Below are positions 33,150-42,882 of a stretch of 64,000 nt of DNA, one piece after another. This DNA comes from Isoetes taiwanensis (lineage: Eukaryota > Streptophyta > Lycopodiopsida > Isoetales > Isoetaceae). Each line of letters opens with the position of its first letter. Position 1 is the stretch's first letter. The notes beneath the pieces were generated by a model, which was not told the origin of the DNA, did not search any database, and worked only from the letters and a program-made list of their open reading frames with translations. The stretch spans positions 184,001-248,000 of the forward strand of contig JAJEKV010000185.1 in assembly GCA_021234155.1 (NCBI GenBank). Direction: 5' to 3'. Both the position numbers and the translations under genes were made by a program.

Positions 33150-34290
33150 CGGAGGAGAATTATAAAGGAAGTGCAATTTTATATTTCAGATGACAGGGAG
33201 CATAGTCCTGAGTTTGTACAACATTGCTTGAAAGTACATGCCGACCGGCTTAGAGCACGTTAACATTGAGTACAAGAAACATATTTTTTGGAGTGATGGT
33301 TGCACATCCCGCTTTAAAGGAGCAAGGCCTTTCCGGTATTTAGGAAGGAACTATGTGTGTAGTGGAGGAATTGAGTATGAGTGGAATTTCTTTGCTTCTC
33401 ATGGCAAAGGAGAACATGATGGACAAGGTGCAATATTGAAAAGGGTTTTGGCAAGAGAGCAATTGAAGTATGAGTCCTCGAAATTGGAGCGTGCCAAAGA
33501 CATTGTCGATTTCATGAACCGTACATGATGAACAATCCACCGCACTTCATATAAGAAGGTAAATTCTTTTTTTTTCTTATATTTTTCTTATTGAAGTTGC
33601 ATGAATCGTTTTATATTGCAGTTCTTTTGGCATATTGATCCCCAAAATGTAGACAACTGAAAGGAAGGAGTGGAAAACACTATGTGGGAGCTCTAAACTT
33701 CATTGCATCGACCATGTGACAAAAAGAACCCCGCAAAAGTTGCTTACGATGCCTCTCTTGCTATTGTTCCTATTGCTTTCATGGTAAAAGGGATTACTTG
33801 CACTAACAAAGCACGTTTGGGGAGCATGGCTCACAAAGAATCGAAACCAAAGGTTGCTTGAAGAAACATCCACAAAGAATTAGTCGAGGAAGAAGAAGAA
33901 GATGAAGAAGAAGAAGATGAAGAAGTAGATTACCTTAGTTCTCTTCTAGAAGTTGGAGATAACTTTGTCAGTAAATGCACATCCGGAAGATGAAGAGGGA
34001 GTTGACTTTTATGTTCTTAGGTGTACGAGACTAAACACACATTGTTAGATGCATATGAAGATGCTTGGGGTACTGCATTTGGTGTAGGAGAAGTTATAGT
34101 TTCCGCCATTACTACAAAGCAAACGGATGCACTCCAATTTGAGTTGCTATTGGACAAGCCAGTTGCTAGTTTGTATAGCCACCTTGTCAGACAGGTGAAG
34201 TTTGATATGGAGAATCTTGGTAACAACATTTTCAAGATGAGTGAAGAGACATGCCAAAAAGTTATGGCATCCCTTCCAGTAGAGTGCTAA
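33150..34290 (+). pseudogene. DDE-type transposase-like gene, C-terminal part, frameshifted
   Basis: The frame reads VQFYISDDREHSPEFVQHC (33169-33240). After a one-base shift it reads FWSDGCTSRFKGARPFRYL, then W.FFASHGKGEHDGQGAILKR (33238-33528). The conserved SDG...K, HGKG and DG.GA.K block is the signature of the catalytic core of this transposase-like family. Downstream are an acidic run of Glu/Asp (33885-33935) and a frame ending at 34290 (TLLDAYEDAWGTAFGVGEVI). It continues the N-terminal half at 17880-19575. About 13.5 kb of repeats lie between the two, most likely inserted in an intron. The identification is from motif pattern only. Confidence 0.6.
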
Positions 34291-34854
34291 TTCTGCTGCC
34301 CTTTTTTTCTGCTTTTGCTTCAAGAAGTAGTTGAGTTTTTTAGATGTACAATCGGCTCTTTCCCCGCCATATTCTTTCTTATATTCTTTATAATTAGTTA
34401 TCAATGAAAACTAACAAATTCTTTCTTTTGCACAAATGTTCCTTGTCCTCACAGCTTTAAAAGAAAAGCTCAGATGGGTCTGCTTTTCATACTTATGCTT
34501 TGTCTGCTTACATGCTTTATGTTTTCAGTTAACTATTACAGACTTGATGAACTTCTGGAAAACAGACTTGATGGACATGGAAAACAGATTGAAAGTTTAC
34601 AAGTGTACACAAGTGTAGGTAAATGCCTGAAACATTGGATTTACATTAATATCCGTTTCTGTTACAAAAGTGTACAGCTATGTACTCATATCCAGTATTC
34701 ACAAAAAAACAGCTGTTATAACTTAAGTTACATCTTAAGTTACATGAAGTTCTTAAAGTCCAGTATCTTCAATGTTCTCAAAGTCAGCATCTTCAATGTG
34801 GGTCTGATCTTGTGTTATTTCTTCTCTTGCGGTTTCCTCCCCGTTTATCGGTAT

Positions 34855-35686
34855 TTATGCAATGGCGGTCTGATCAGTAGCTTCAATGTGTTCAGTATCA
34901 GTATGGAGAATCTGTGTTATGTCTTCTTTTGCATGTTCATCCAATTTTTCAACACCAACAATAGCTTTCACCAATTGCATGCTTCCCTCAATTGCTACTC
35001 TCCATCTTGCAAGTTCTTTCAAGTGGTCAACAGTAAGATTGAGTATGTTGATGTCTACTTCCTTGACCACATCAACATGAAGCTGCTGGTGCAACCACTT
35101 TTGAGGATTCTTTGAATGAAGCCAAGTGTGCAAACATGCTTTAAGGTAGTTGAATACCTTATCATTTTCTTCATTGTCAAAGCTCTCAACTATTAAACAT
35201 GTGTCCTGCGGTGGGGACAAGAAAGTCTTGTACAAAGAGTCATCCACAAGCACAACATCCCATACATCATTAAAAGTCGTGTAAACTTTGACAATTGGCT
35301 TCATAAATACAGGTTTGGTTGCATTGCCTGAAACATAAAGGCATTGCCTCACACTCATTCGACCCCATATGAATTTGAATTTAGCAATGTAGTGTCTTTG
35401 GCGGAATCTTTATTAAGGATTTGTATGATGTTGTGCTTCATCATGCTAGACCAAATCCCAACTTCAAATCTTTCAAAACTCCAATCCAAGAACTCTTGTA
35501 AAAAAGGTCTGCAAATAACCACTTTTCCTGGGCATGTAATGCTTCTTGAGCCCCGGTGGAATTTTTTAATCTTGCTCCTTTTTGGAAGGTGTTGACTAAA
35601 ACTCCATTAATGTCTAAGATGACAAGTTTTTTCTTTTCTAAATCCTCTCTAACATTCATAAGAAAAAGAATCTTAAACATCAACAT
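34855..35686 (-). pseudogene. FCP1/NIF-type HAD phosphatase-like gene, frameshifted
   Basis: Three minus-strand frames read in order as one FCP1-homology domain. KKKLVILDINGVLV (about 35620-35580) is HAD motif I. RPFLQEFLDWSFERFEVG with IWSSMMKH (about 35510-35430) is the region around motif II. After a shift, FIWGRMSVRQC (about 35380) and KPVF.KPIVKVY lead to VVLVDDSLYKTFL (about 35250), the VDD of motif IV. Classical motif I is DxDxT/V, but here the second Asp is Asn (DIN), as in a divergent plant subgroup, so phosphatase activity is doubtful. FCP1 domains dephosphorylate serine in proteins such as the RNA polymerase II C-terminal tail. The stop is at about 34855. Shifts near 35540 and 35400 make it a pseudogene unless short introns remove them. 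It lies inside the 20.5 kb element. Confidence 0.75.
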
Positions 35687-35854
35687 GACAACAATTAAAG
35701 AATTATAGAAATTACAATATTAAAACAGAAAACAGAATTAAAGGTTACAGTGATTAATTAAAGAAAACCAAATTACATTCAAACAATGTTCTCAAACAAC
35801 ATAAAACAAGTAAAACAGTATTTCACATACACCACAATATGTTATGTTCTGAAA

Positions 35855-36511
35855 CTAACTCAATGACTTGATATACTGAGAAACAGAACCTGAACTACCA
35901 TTTAACATTTTCAAAATAATATCAACTTGATCACCTATTTGCTTTGGTGCTTGAGGTGGCAAAACTTCTTTGAGGGTCTCCCAATCTTCTTTTTGTTCTT
36001 TTGTTGTTGCTACCTCCATTTCAACCGCTGCTTCACCCTTATCCTTATCTTTCTCAACAAAGATCTTCAAAGAATCTGCAAGGCAAGAACATCATCTTCA
36101 TTTGCTTGTTCTTCATCATCAAGCTTTGAACATCTACAGCGCAGCCGATAGAACTTTCTCCTCAGTTTGCACTCCTCAACCTGGTCTTTATGCCAATTGC
36201 GGGAACCTTTTGCACAACCAGTTGTTCATAATATTCTTCCGAACCGCTCTCAACAACACATGAACGCGTTTATCCTTTTTTTTTCTTTGGCCCCTTACTA
36301 AAAAATTTGAATTCTGAACTTTGCCGCTTAGAACACAAATCAATTTAAATGAGATTAAGTTAGTTAAAACACAAATAAGAAATATCAAAGTCTTACCTTC
36401 TCGCAAAGCTTCTACGACTTTCCTTCTTCGGACTTGGTGACACTTGAGCTGATCACAAGATGATACAACATTTTTGGTGACTCGTAGTGTGAAGCAACAA
36501 AGCTTACCCAC
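35855..36511 (-). pseudogene. Unidentified charged protein, exon-like pieces
   Basis: Minus-strand pieces are RVTKNVVSSCDQLKCHQVRR with VVEALREG (about 36495-36400) and VVESGSEEYYEQLVVQ (about 36255-36205). Next is CKLRRKFYRLRCRCSKLDDE (about 36175-36110). After a TTGCCTTGCAG acceptor-like site comes SLKIFVEKDKDKGEAAVEME, then KQIGDQVDIILKML, ending at 35855. GTAAGAC at about 36395 could be a donor. No family is recognised. It lies directly downstream of the coiled-coil/RING frames and may be the 3' part of that gene. Confidence 0.35.
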
Positions 36512-36615
36512 AGTGCTTTATTAAATAATAAAGCGGTGAAGCCATAGGTGAAGCTCTGGGTGTAACAAGACCGGAAAACTTATCAGGTGAAGCAAATGCA
36601 CTACTAGTGCCTACC

Positions 36616-37754
36616 TCAAATGCAATCGGCTGAATCACGCAAGTCTTCTTCACCTGCAACCTCTAGACCAAGTTCCACAAAAACTTCCCTGGGAACTTCC
36701 TTCAAGCACCTGAAGCATGTCTTCTTTTCATACAAAAGCATGCAGCATGCCAAGTGATAGACATGTTCACATGGTAATGCCATACTCAATTTATATTTTG
36801 GATTGAAGACCAATCCACATGCAGCACATGCATCTTCCATGAAACCAGGCAACCTGCTTTTCATAGTTATGATAGACATTTTTGATATATCTGAGTCCAT
36901 CAATTGTCAATTCCAGTGAAGTTTTTAATCTTTCCTTCTTTTCCTTCTCCTGTAATGCTTCAACACTAACCTTTGGAAGGCAAGCCTCCAGTTTAGAGCA
37001 AAAATATATTTCACCACTTATTTTTGCCTTTAACTCTTCAATCTGCTTCAGGTCTCCATCATTCTTGTCTGCTTTGGCATTCAAAGCAGACAACTCATTC
37101 TCCATTCTTGCTATCTCGTTCCTTCCAAGCTCAATCATCCTCTCTTCCCTTGCTAAAGAGTTCTTATCTACCTCAATGGTACTAATTATTTTTACCGGAT
37201 CGGTTAATACAGTTTTGTAAATCTGTTTCCAACTTACTAACCTCCTCTTCAATCAAAGAAATGTTGAAACTTAAATTGGAAACAGAAAACTCAGAAGACT
37301 GGCCTGCTTTCCCCTTAAATTCAAGTTGAGGTGTTGATCTGCCTGAAGCTACAGGTGTACTTTGGCATGAAGGAACTGTATTTTTGATCCTTTTAACATC
37401 TTCTTTTTTAACATCAATGTCATCCCTTTTTCTCCTGGACCAAACATTAACCTGTTTCTTGTAAGCATCCCAATCAACCCTATGAGCCTCAGGGTTATGC
37501 TCTGCCCGACTACAGTTTTCCCATGCAAATGATAATGCTACTAGCTTCCTCAATTCATTATTCGGGACACCTCCATCTCCATACAAGAAATCGATCAAGC
37601 CATCCAATTTCTGCTTCAAATAAGGGCGAACAAAGTAGATTTTGATTTTGCCTGAAACCATTGGCTCAGACCAAACACTGTTCCAGTCATCTGTAGTAAC
37701 ATTTTCCGCAAGCCATTTCAGCTTTTGCTGTGGGATGATTCCTTCACCAGCCAT
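36616..37754 (-). pseudogene. Coiled-coil RING-like zinc protein, two frameshifts
   Basis: A start at 37754 (MAGEGIIPQQKLKW) is preferred over the upstream Met because the sequence before it is hydrophobic and unlike a protein N-terminus. The first 140 residues form an unknown domain (LIDFLYGDGGVPNNELRKLV). They are followed by a Lys/Arg-rich patch and a coiled coil (SLIEEEVSKLETDLQN continuing in the next frame with EERMIELGRNEIARMENELS). The C-terminus is RING-like: CAAC, then PCEHVYHLACC, then CFRC (36830-36690). This arrangement would bind two zinc ions and is typical of E3 ubiquitin ligases. Frame changes near 37195 and 36905 join overlapping frames without a gap, so each is consistent with a single-base indel. 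It sits inside the 20.5 kb element on the strand opposite to the transposase remnants. Confidence 0.6.
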
Positions 37755-38020
37755 GAGAAAAGAAGATAGTTTAAAAAAAAGTAGCAAGAAACAAAGAGGT
37801 CGGAGCAAGCGCCTTGAAGAGGATGATTCAATTTGTAAAATGCCGGAATCGAAGTGCAATCGAGGAGCAAATTGGCCTGTACAATTCAATTAGTAACAAT
37901 GGGCACGAATACTTACACCTCTGACAATCAAAATCATTGTTCGCCGAAAAGGCGCGGAAATCGAAAAGGTGCGTCCGGGCACTGCTTCGCGTGCTTTCTC
38001 CGCTTCCGCTTCTCGCGCTT

Positions 38021-38048
38021 TTTTGTACCCCAATATCTAACTTAGACC
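38021..38048 (-). repeat. Right terminal inverted repeat of 20.5 kb element
   Basis: Exact reverse complement of 17550-17577. It is preceded by GC-rich sequence (37955-38020). The next base (C at 38049) and ATCC (38050-38053) mark the likely element/target boundary. Confidence 0.9.
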
Positions 38049-38053
38049 CATCC

Positions 38054-38399
38054 CCTCCCAAATGACTATTATAGTTGATGCTCTGAGTGGCTTCCCTCTT
38101 TGAGGCAAGGCTAGCTAGTGACTGAGGAAGAAAATGAGCTTCTACTTCAAGAGCCTCGAGATGTAGAAATCTACAAGACTCTATGCTCTTTAGCTTCTGG
38201 TAAGTCCCTAGGACCTGATGGATTCCCTCCAGAATTCTATGTAGAATTTTGGAATATACTTGGGCCATTCTTTATTGCTGCAATCAAGGGAGCATGGGCA
38301 GCCCAATACCTTCACCAAGCCCTAGCAACTGGCTTTATCTCTTTGATTCCAAAAGTCAGTAAGCCCCAGGTGCTAAATGAATGGAGACCAATGGCATGA
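38054..38399 (+). pseudogene. LINE reverse transcriptase N-terminal part, right half of the split LINE
   Basis: It continues the frame of 17342-17549 after the 20.5 kb element. The sequence reads VTEEENELLLQEPRDVEIYK, then GKSLGPDGFPPEFYVEFW, then TGFISLIPKVSKP with EWRPMA. This is the start of the LINE RT domain (consensus GKSPGPDGFP.EFY..FW and ..LIPK.......D.RPI). The RT catalytic YADD is missing because the sequence is cut at about 38399. Stops at about 38082 and 38115 show decay. Confidence 0.85.
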
Positions 38400-38479
38400 T
38401 AATATCAATATAAATTATAAAAGACATTACAAAGAAGAAAACAATTAATATAGGTTTGTCATGCGTGACAAAAGTTGCT
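38400..38479. repeat. Short piece with CACTA-type subterminal motif
   Basis: AT-rich sequence containing TTTGTCATGCGTGACAAAA, matching the palindromic subterminal motif at 39720-39960. It may be the other flank of the CACTA remnant, separated from it by the LINE pieces. Confidence 0.4.
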
Positions 38480-39435
38480 TTTATGGTCAATCTGGAAGAG
38501 AAGAATAGAATAGAATAGAATATGATTTTATCGTCCACGGAGACCAACTGCCCTATGGGACCCAAGTACAAAGAGAGAGCAGCAGCGATACTACCGTGAT
38601 TAAAAACCTCCGCCCGAAGGGTTTTCGGGAAAAACCTTAGTAGCAATAAGGATCTTTGACATACCGCACAGCTTATATACATAATCACAAGTACGGTGAG
38701 GTTAATGTCTGACGGGGGGCATAACCGAAGTCCGCCAGATCCATTACCTCCCTGGAGGTAATGATCCCAACAAGCCTCTGAGGCCGTGCTCGGTAGCTCA
38801 TGCAAGGCCGGATGGGGCACAACTAACCGAGCATACCGAGCCCGGATATGCTTCGATACACGGACGGCCCGGAGGGCGTGACTTTCATCCTCAATGGCTC
38901 GTTGACAAAGGCATTGGCGACTCTACCCCTCATGCGGCTCCCGAATCCATCTCCCCCGCTCTCTATGCGGAGGTGGTGTGCACTGTGCAAATGGAAGCAA
39001 TCACCCTGCGCTTTTTCATGGGTAGATGGGTGCGTGAGTAGTGGTGTGGGCCCTCGTGAGCATGGGATTAACTCGGCTGTCGATAATTTGCCACCTTGAC
39101 ATGTGACCGGTGGCCTCTCGATCCCAAAGCTTGGCCATGAAGCAAGTATCCAAGTATTTGCTTCAAGGCGGTAGCGTTCTTCCGGTGTATGCACCGGTCC
39201 ACATCCGTGCCTGCACATTCCATAGCGAACCACTGGGCTTGCTTGTCTTTCCAAAGAAGCTTTGAGTCGCTCCGGGCCCATCGCCACTGCCAAAGCAAGG
39301 TTGGGCAGCCGGGCTTCATCCATAGCCACCACCTTCTGGAAGTAAATAAGGTGACGTTCTAGCGCAGCCCTCTGTAATGGAAGGAAGCCTGTCTCCTGAA
39401 GCAAGATCTGATATGGGACCGTGGATTCACTCCTT
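38480..39435 (-). mobile_element. LINE fragment (second family) with simple-repeat tail
   Basis: On the minus strand the sequence starts near 39435 in coding sequence (QILLQETGFLPLQRAALERH). It passes a zinc-domain remnant reading WIREPHEG and AIEDESHAL and ends in a 3' UTR finishing GTGGACGATAAAATC followed by (ATTCT)n at 38499-38520. The same UTR and tail occur at 47020-47286. The tail of short repeats rather than poly-A distinguishes it from the LINE at 39436-39716. Several frame breaks are present. Confidence 0.7.
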
Positions 39436-39716
39436 ATCTTTAAGGGCGTAGATACTGCAGATGAGATTGTTCTTCAGTGGGCGCAAAATAAAATTGTTAT
39501 GGCTTACAATTGTTCTTCTCTTGATCAAGAGAAGAAAGTACTGATCTGGCATACTTACCTTCAGATTCATTCTTTTGCATAGGCAGGTAGTTGTGCTCAG
39601 TTGGATCGGTTTGTCCACTGGGGTTATAATCCTGTCTTTGCATTTTATGTTGCTCTGGTTTTTAGTTGGTGAATAAAGCTTGTCGTCCTTCAAAAAAAAA
39701 AAAACAAAACAAAACA
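39436..39716 (+). mobile_element. LINE 3' end with A-rich tail
   Basis: The coding end KIVMAYNCSSLDQEKKV....YLQIHSFA stops at about 39582 and is homologous to the C-terminus of the LINE ends at 8059 and 17162. The 3' UTR finishes AATAAAGCTTGTCGTCCTTC, followed by poly-A with CAAAA repeats (39691-39719). It is probably the 3' end of the same LINE whose RT part is at 38054-38399, with the middle lost or replaced. Confidence 0.8.
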
Positions 39717-39981
39717 AAAGTAAAAAGTCATGCGTGATAAATTTATATTTGTCACGAGTTACAAACTTAAATTTGTCATGAGTGACAAACTCAAGTATAT
39801 GTCACGTGTGACAAACATAAATTTATCACGAGTGACAAAGTTATTTATATATCATGCATTGCAAATGGTTTCATGTTTGTCACGAGTGAGAAAAGTCATT
39901 TGTCATGACAATAATAGAATAATAATATAGTGTATTTTTTGTGACAAAAAGCGTGACAAACAAGGGTTATCTCTACTAGTG
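39717..39981. mobile_element. CACTA transposon right end with palindromic subterminal repeats
   Basis: The terminus reads CTACTAGTG at 39973-39981, the reverse complement of CACTAGTAG, typical of plant CACTA ends. Inside are at least five palindromic motifs of the type TTTGTCACGAGTGACAAA (39751-39905), the expected binding-site clusters of a TNPA-like protein. No left end with matching CACTAGTAGAGATAACCC is seen in the window. Confidence 0.75.
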
Positions 39982-40150
39982 CTTTGTCACGCTATGTAAC
40001 AACGGTAACCTTCTCTGAGGCTATAAGGATAAGAATTGAAACCAGGATATGAGTTTTTTGGGTCGGAACTATGACTCAGTCAAAAACAGGAAATGAGAGC
40101 CTTAGACAAATTTGATTTTTGGTTTGCCAAAGCCGGATTCTTGGTTCAAA

Positions 40151-40815
40151 TGATGGGATTTGTTAGTAAATAATCTTAGGAATATCAACTTATATTATCA
40201 ATGCCAAGCCTCAACCATAACAAGTTCAATTTAAAACTTGTACATGAATTACACAATGAATTCCTATTGCTAAAGCTTATTACTTATAGCAATAAGGTAA
40301 GTGAATGCACTGAAATATTTCAAACCATTACAAATACAAGGTTTTCTTTCGAGAGCTCAGGCATCCATTTCGAATGGATCCGTCTTCAGAAAAATGCCCC
40401 ATATACTTCACCATCACAGCATACATTTTATAGATTGATTAATCGGCACCAACTCATGTAGAATCGGCACCCATTTCGCCTCCGGCTTCGTCATTCTAAG
40501 ATTAGTTGAGCAAGCTATTTGAACAGCATTTGACCGCGAAGACTCAATGGTTAACAATAAGGTTTAACCATTTAAATATAACCATTGAACTTTCAACCTT
40601 AATAAGAATCATAGGTTCCCTTAATATTAACCTTAGGAACCTTAGGTCTTGTGATCTCGAACCTTAGGTTTCGCTATGTCCAGCTGAATAACCATTGTCT
40701 TTGATGCCTTTGAGCTTTATAAATCTTGTTCAACCAATTAATCCTTCTGTGCTCATTGTAACCAACTGTCACTGTGAAAATATTTTGTTATTATAATATG
40801 AACATTAACTCTTCA
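40151..40815 (-). repeat. 3' LTR of the Copia element (665 bp)
   Basis: It differs from the 5' LTR mainly by two extra stretches. One of about 40 bp follows TGATGGGATTTGT (40164-40206) and one of about 65 bp contains GGCATCCATTTCGAATGGATCC (40358-40420, itself with an ATCCATTTCGAATGGAT palindrome). The remainder is nearly identical. Confidence 0.95.
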
Positions 40816-40830
40816 CTCTCCCTTTATATT
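40816..40830 (-). promoter_or_regulatory. Polypurine tract of the Copia element
   Basis: On the minus strand AAAGGGAGAG stands immediately before the TGAAGAG start of the 3' LTR, the site for plus-strand DNA priming. Confidence 0.85.
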
Positions 40831-40908
40831 ATAATCCCTGCAATTTATCTTATCTCTTAACTGACTGTATTTGATCTCTGTCAAGGGTTTAGTAAGAATA
40901 TCAACCAA

Positions 40909-42882
40909 TTATTGTCCTGTATATATGTACTGAACCTGTATAACATTTCTGTTTACCAAATCCCTAATGAAGTGCATCTCCAACTCTATATACTTAGTTC
41001 TTTCATGCAATATAGGGTTCTTTGTCAATGCTATACAACTTGTACTATCTGAGTTTAAGATCAAAGGATCTTTTTGATTCATTCCCAGCTCATTTAACAG
41101 CCTCCTGCTCCATATAATTTCCTTACCTGCTAGTGTTGTAGCTGAAGATTCAGCTTCTGCTGAAGATAGTGCAATAGCATGTTGTTTTTTACACTTCCAT
41201 GAAATTGGACTACCTCCCAACATTAAAATGAAACCAGAGGTGGATTTTCTTTCATCAAGATCACCACCCCAATCTGAGTCACATTAGCTTTGTAATTCTA
41301 GATTTTCTGAGTCAAATCTAATACCATAATCAATAGTCCCTTTGAGATATCTAACCACTCTTTTTGCAGCTTGCCAATGCATTGTTCCATAATTGTGACA
41401 GTATCTGCTCAAAATGTTTACTGCATATGAAATATCTGGCCTAGTAAAATTAGCCAAAAAGAGAAAACAACCAACTAATTCTCGATAAGGCAATTTTTCA
41501 GCTCCTAGCTTCTCCTTTTCAGTTTTTGGACTATCTTCATTTGACAATTTGTTCCCTGGTACCATAGGTGTCTTGACAGCCTTGCATTCTTCCATCCTAA
41601 ATCTTTTCAATACTCCAGCTATGTTCAGCCCTTGGGAAAGTGTCATAGTTTTCATGTTTCTATCTCTGCAAACTTCTATGCCTAAGAATCTTTTTAATTC
41701 TCCCAAGTCTGTCATTTTGAATCTCTTCTTCAAGATATCTTTATATCTCTGCAGTATGAACAAATTGCTACTGACCATTATGTTATCAACATACAATGCA
41801 ATGTAGCAGAAATCTGAACCTTCCTTAAACAAATATAGGTTGCCATCATCCTTTAGTTTATGAAATCCTTGTTCCTTAAGGTAATTATCCATGCATATAT
41901 ACCATTGTCTGGGTGATTGTTTTAACCCATATACAACCCTTTTCAACTTCCATACTTTATCTCTCCCTTGCTCAAAGCCAGGGGGCTGTTTCATGTAAAT
42001 ATCTTCTTCTAATTTGGCATTGAGAAAGGCTGTGGTGACATTCATATGGTGTACTTCAAGATCCTTAGCATTTGCCATTGCTAATAACATCCTTATGCTC
42101 GCCATTTTTAATATGGGAGAAAAGGTGTCTTCATAATCAATTCCCTTTTTTTGAGTGAAGCATTGTGCAACTAATCTGGCTTTATATTTCACAGAATGCT
42201 CTTTTGTTCCCTGTTTGATCTTATAAATCCATTTGCGCCCTATTGCTTTCCTCCCTTCAGGCAAATCAGCTAACTCAAATGTCTCAGTGCCCTTAAATGC
42301 ATTCAGTTCTTCTTCCATAGCTATTTTCCATTTTTTTGAATCATTTCCTTTTATTGCCTCATCAAAGGTCTTAGGCACTTCAAAATCTATCATGGCTAGT
42401 ATCTCAATCAAGTTTATTTCAGTAGAATTTTGTTTTAGTCTCCTACTTTTTCCAGATGCATCTCTTCCATATAATTTAGAATTTACCTTTGCTTCATCTT
42501 GTAGAATTTGAATGCCTCTTCTTCTTCCATGTTGCACATTTGCATTTGTGTCCTGTAGTACTTCTTCACTTTTTCCTTGATTAGAGGCATCTTCATCTGC
42601 GTGTGCATCAATTGCTTCAAGCCCCTGCAAGTTAATAGAGTTAGTATCACTGTCATCATCTGCATCAATGATATCTGTATTTTCCTTTTGCCTCTTTTCT
42701 TGCTTTTGCTTTGCTGCAGTAACAAATGTCTTATGGTCCTTGTAAACTTGATATTCGTCAAAGATTACATCCTTGCTGATCATTATTTTTTTCTTGGTGG
42801 GATCAAACATTCTATAGGCCTTTGATTGCTCATCATATCCCCCTTTTGATGCCTCTATTCTTGCAGTATTTTTTGAACTCAA
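40909..42882 (-). pseudogene. Copia integrase C-terminus, reverse transcriptase and RNase H
   Basis: The frame 42882-41284 carries the RT: KWKIAMEEELNAFKGTETFE, RKWIYKIKQ, YKARLVAQ, DTFSPI, TTAFLNAKLEEDIYMKQPPG, GLKQSPRQWY and the catalytic ALYVDNIMV. Here YVDD has become YVDN, which should inactivate polymerisation. The RNase H part follows after a stop (41281-41283) in the next frame (41223-40909): WKCKKQ..ALSSAEAES, then DSTSCIALTKNP. Together with the frame break this shows an inactive copy. The RT yields cDNA from the element RNA in living copies. Confidence 0.93.

Larger units (their letters stand above)
17550..38049. mobile_element. Candidate 20.5 kb composite DNA transposon inserted in a LINE
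   Basis: The 28 bp at 17550-17577 (first 20: GGTCTAAGTTAGATATTGGG) recur exactly in reverse complement at 38021-38048. ATC(C) flanks both ends (17546-17549 and 38050-38053), suggesting a 3-4 bp target duplication. Removing the interval joins two LINE pieces into one frame, from ..LSKKD to PLPNDYYS..VTEEENELL. Inside lie a DDE-type transposase pseudogene in two parts (plus strand), a minisatellite/foldback complex between those parts, and RING and FCP1-type genes on the minus strand near the right end. Both subterminal regions just inside the TIRs are GC-rich, unlike the interior. The 28 bp match, the flanking repeat and LINE continuity are seen in the sequence. That all cargo moved as one unit is inference, because some of it may be later nested insertions. 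Confidence 0.75.

Noticed and set aside
34474-35115. Plus-strand frame with hydrophobic segments that looks like a membrane protein
   Set aside because: Most of it is antisense to the FCP1-type gene, whose motifs on the minus strand are convincing. The hydrophobicity follows from the reverse reading.
36599-36609. CACTACTAGTG as a CACTA terminus
   Set aside because: It is a short self-complementary word inside the RING gene region with no subterminal repeats on either side.
38848-39099. Plus-strand frame of 83 codons
   Set aside because: Shadow of the minus-strand LINE fragment, whose zinc-domain words and 3' tail define the true orientation.
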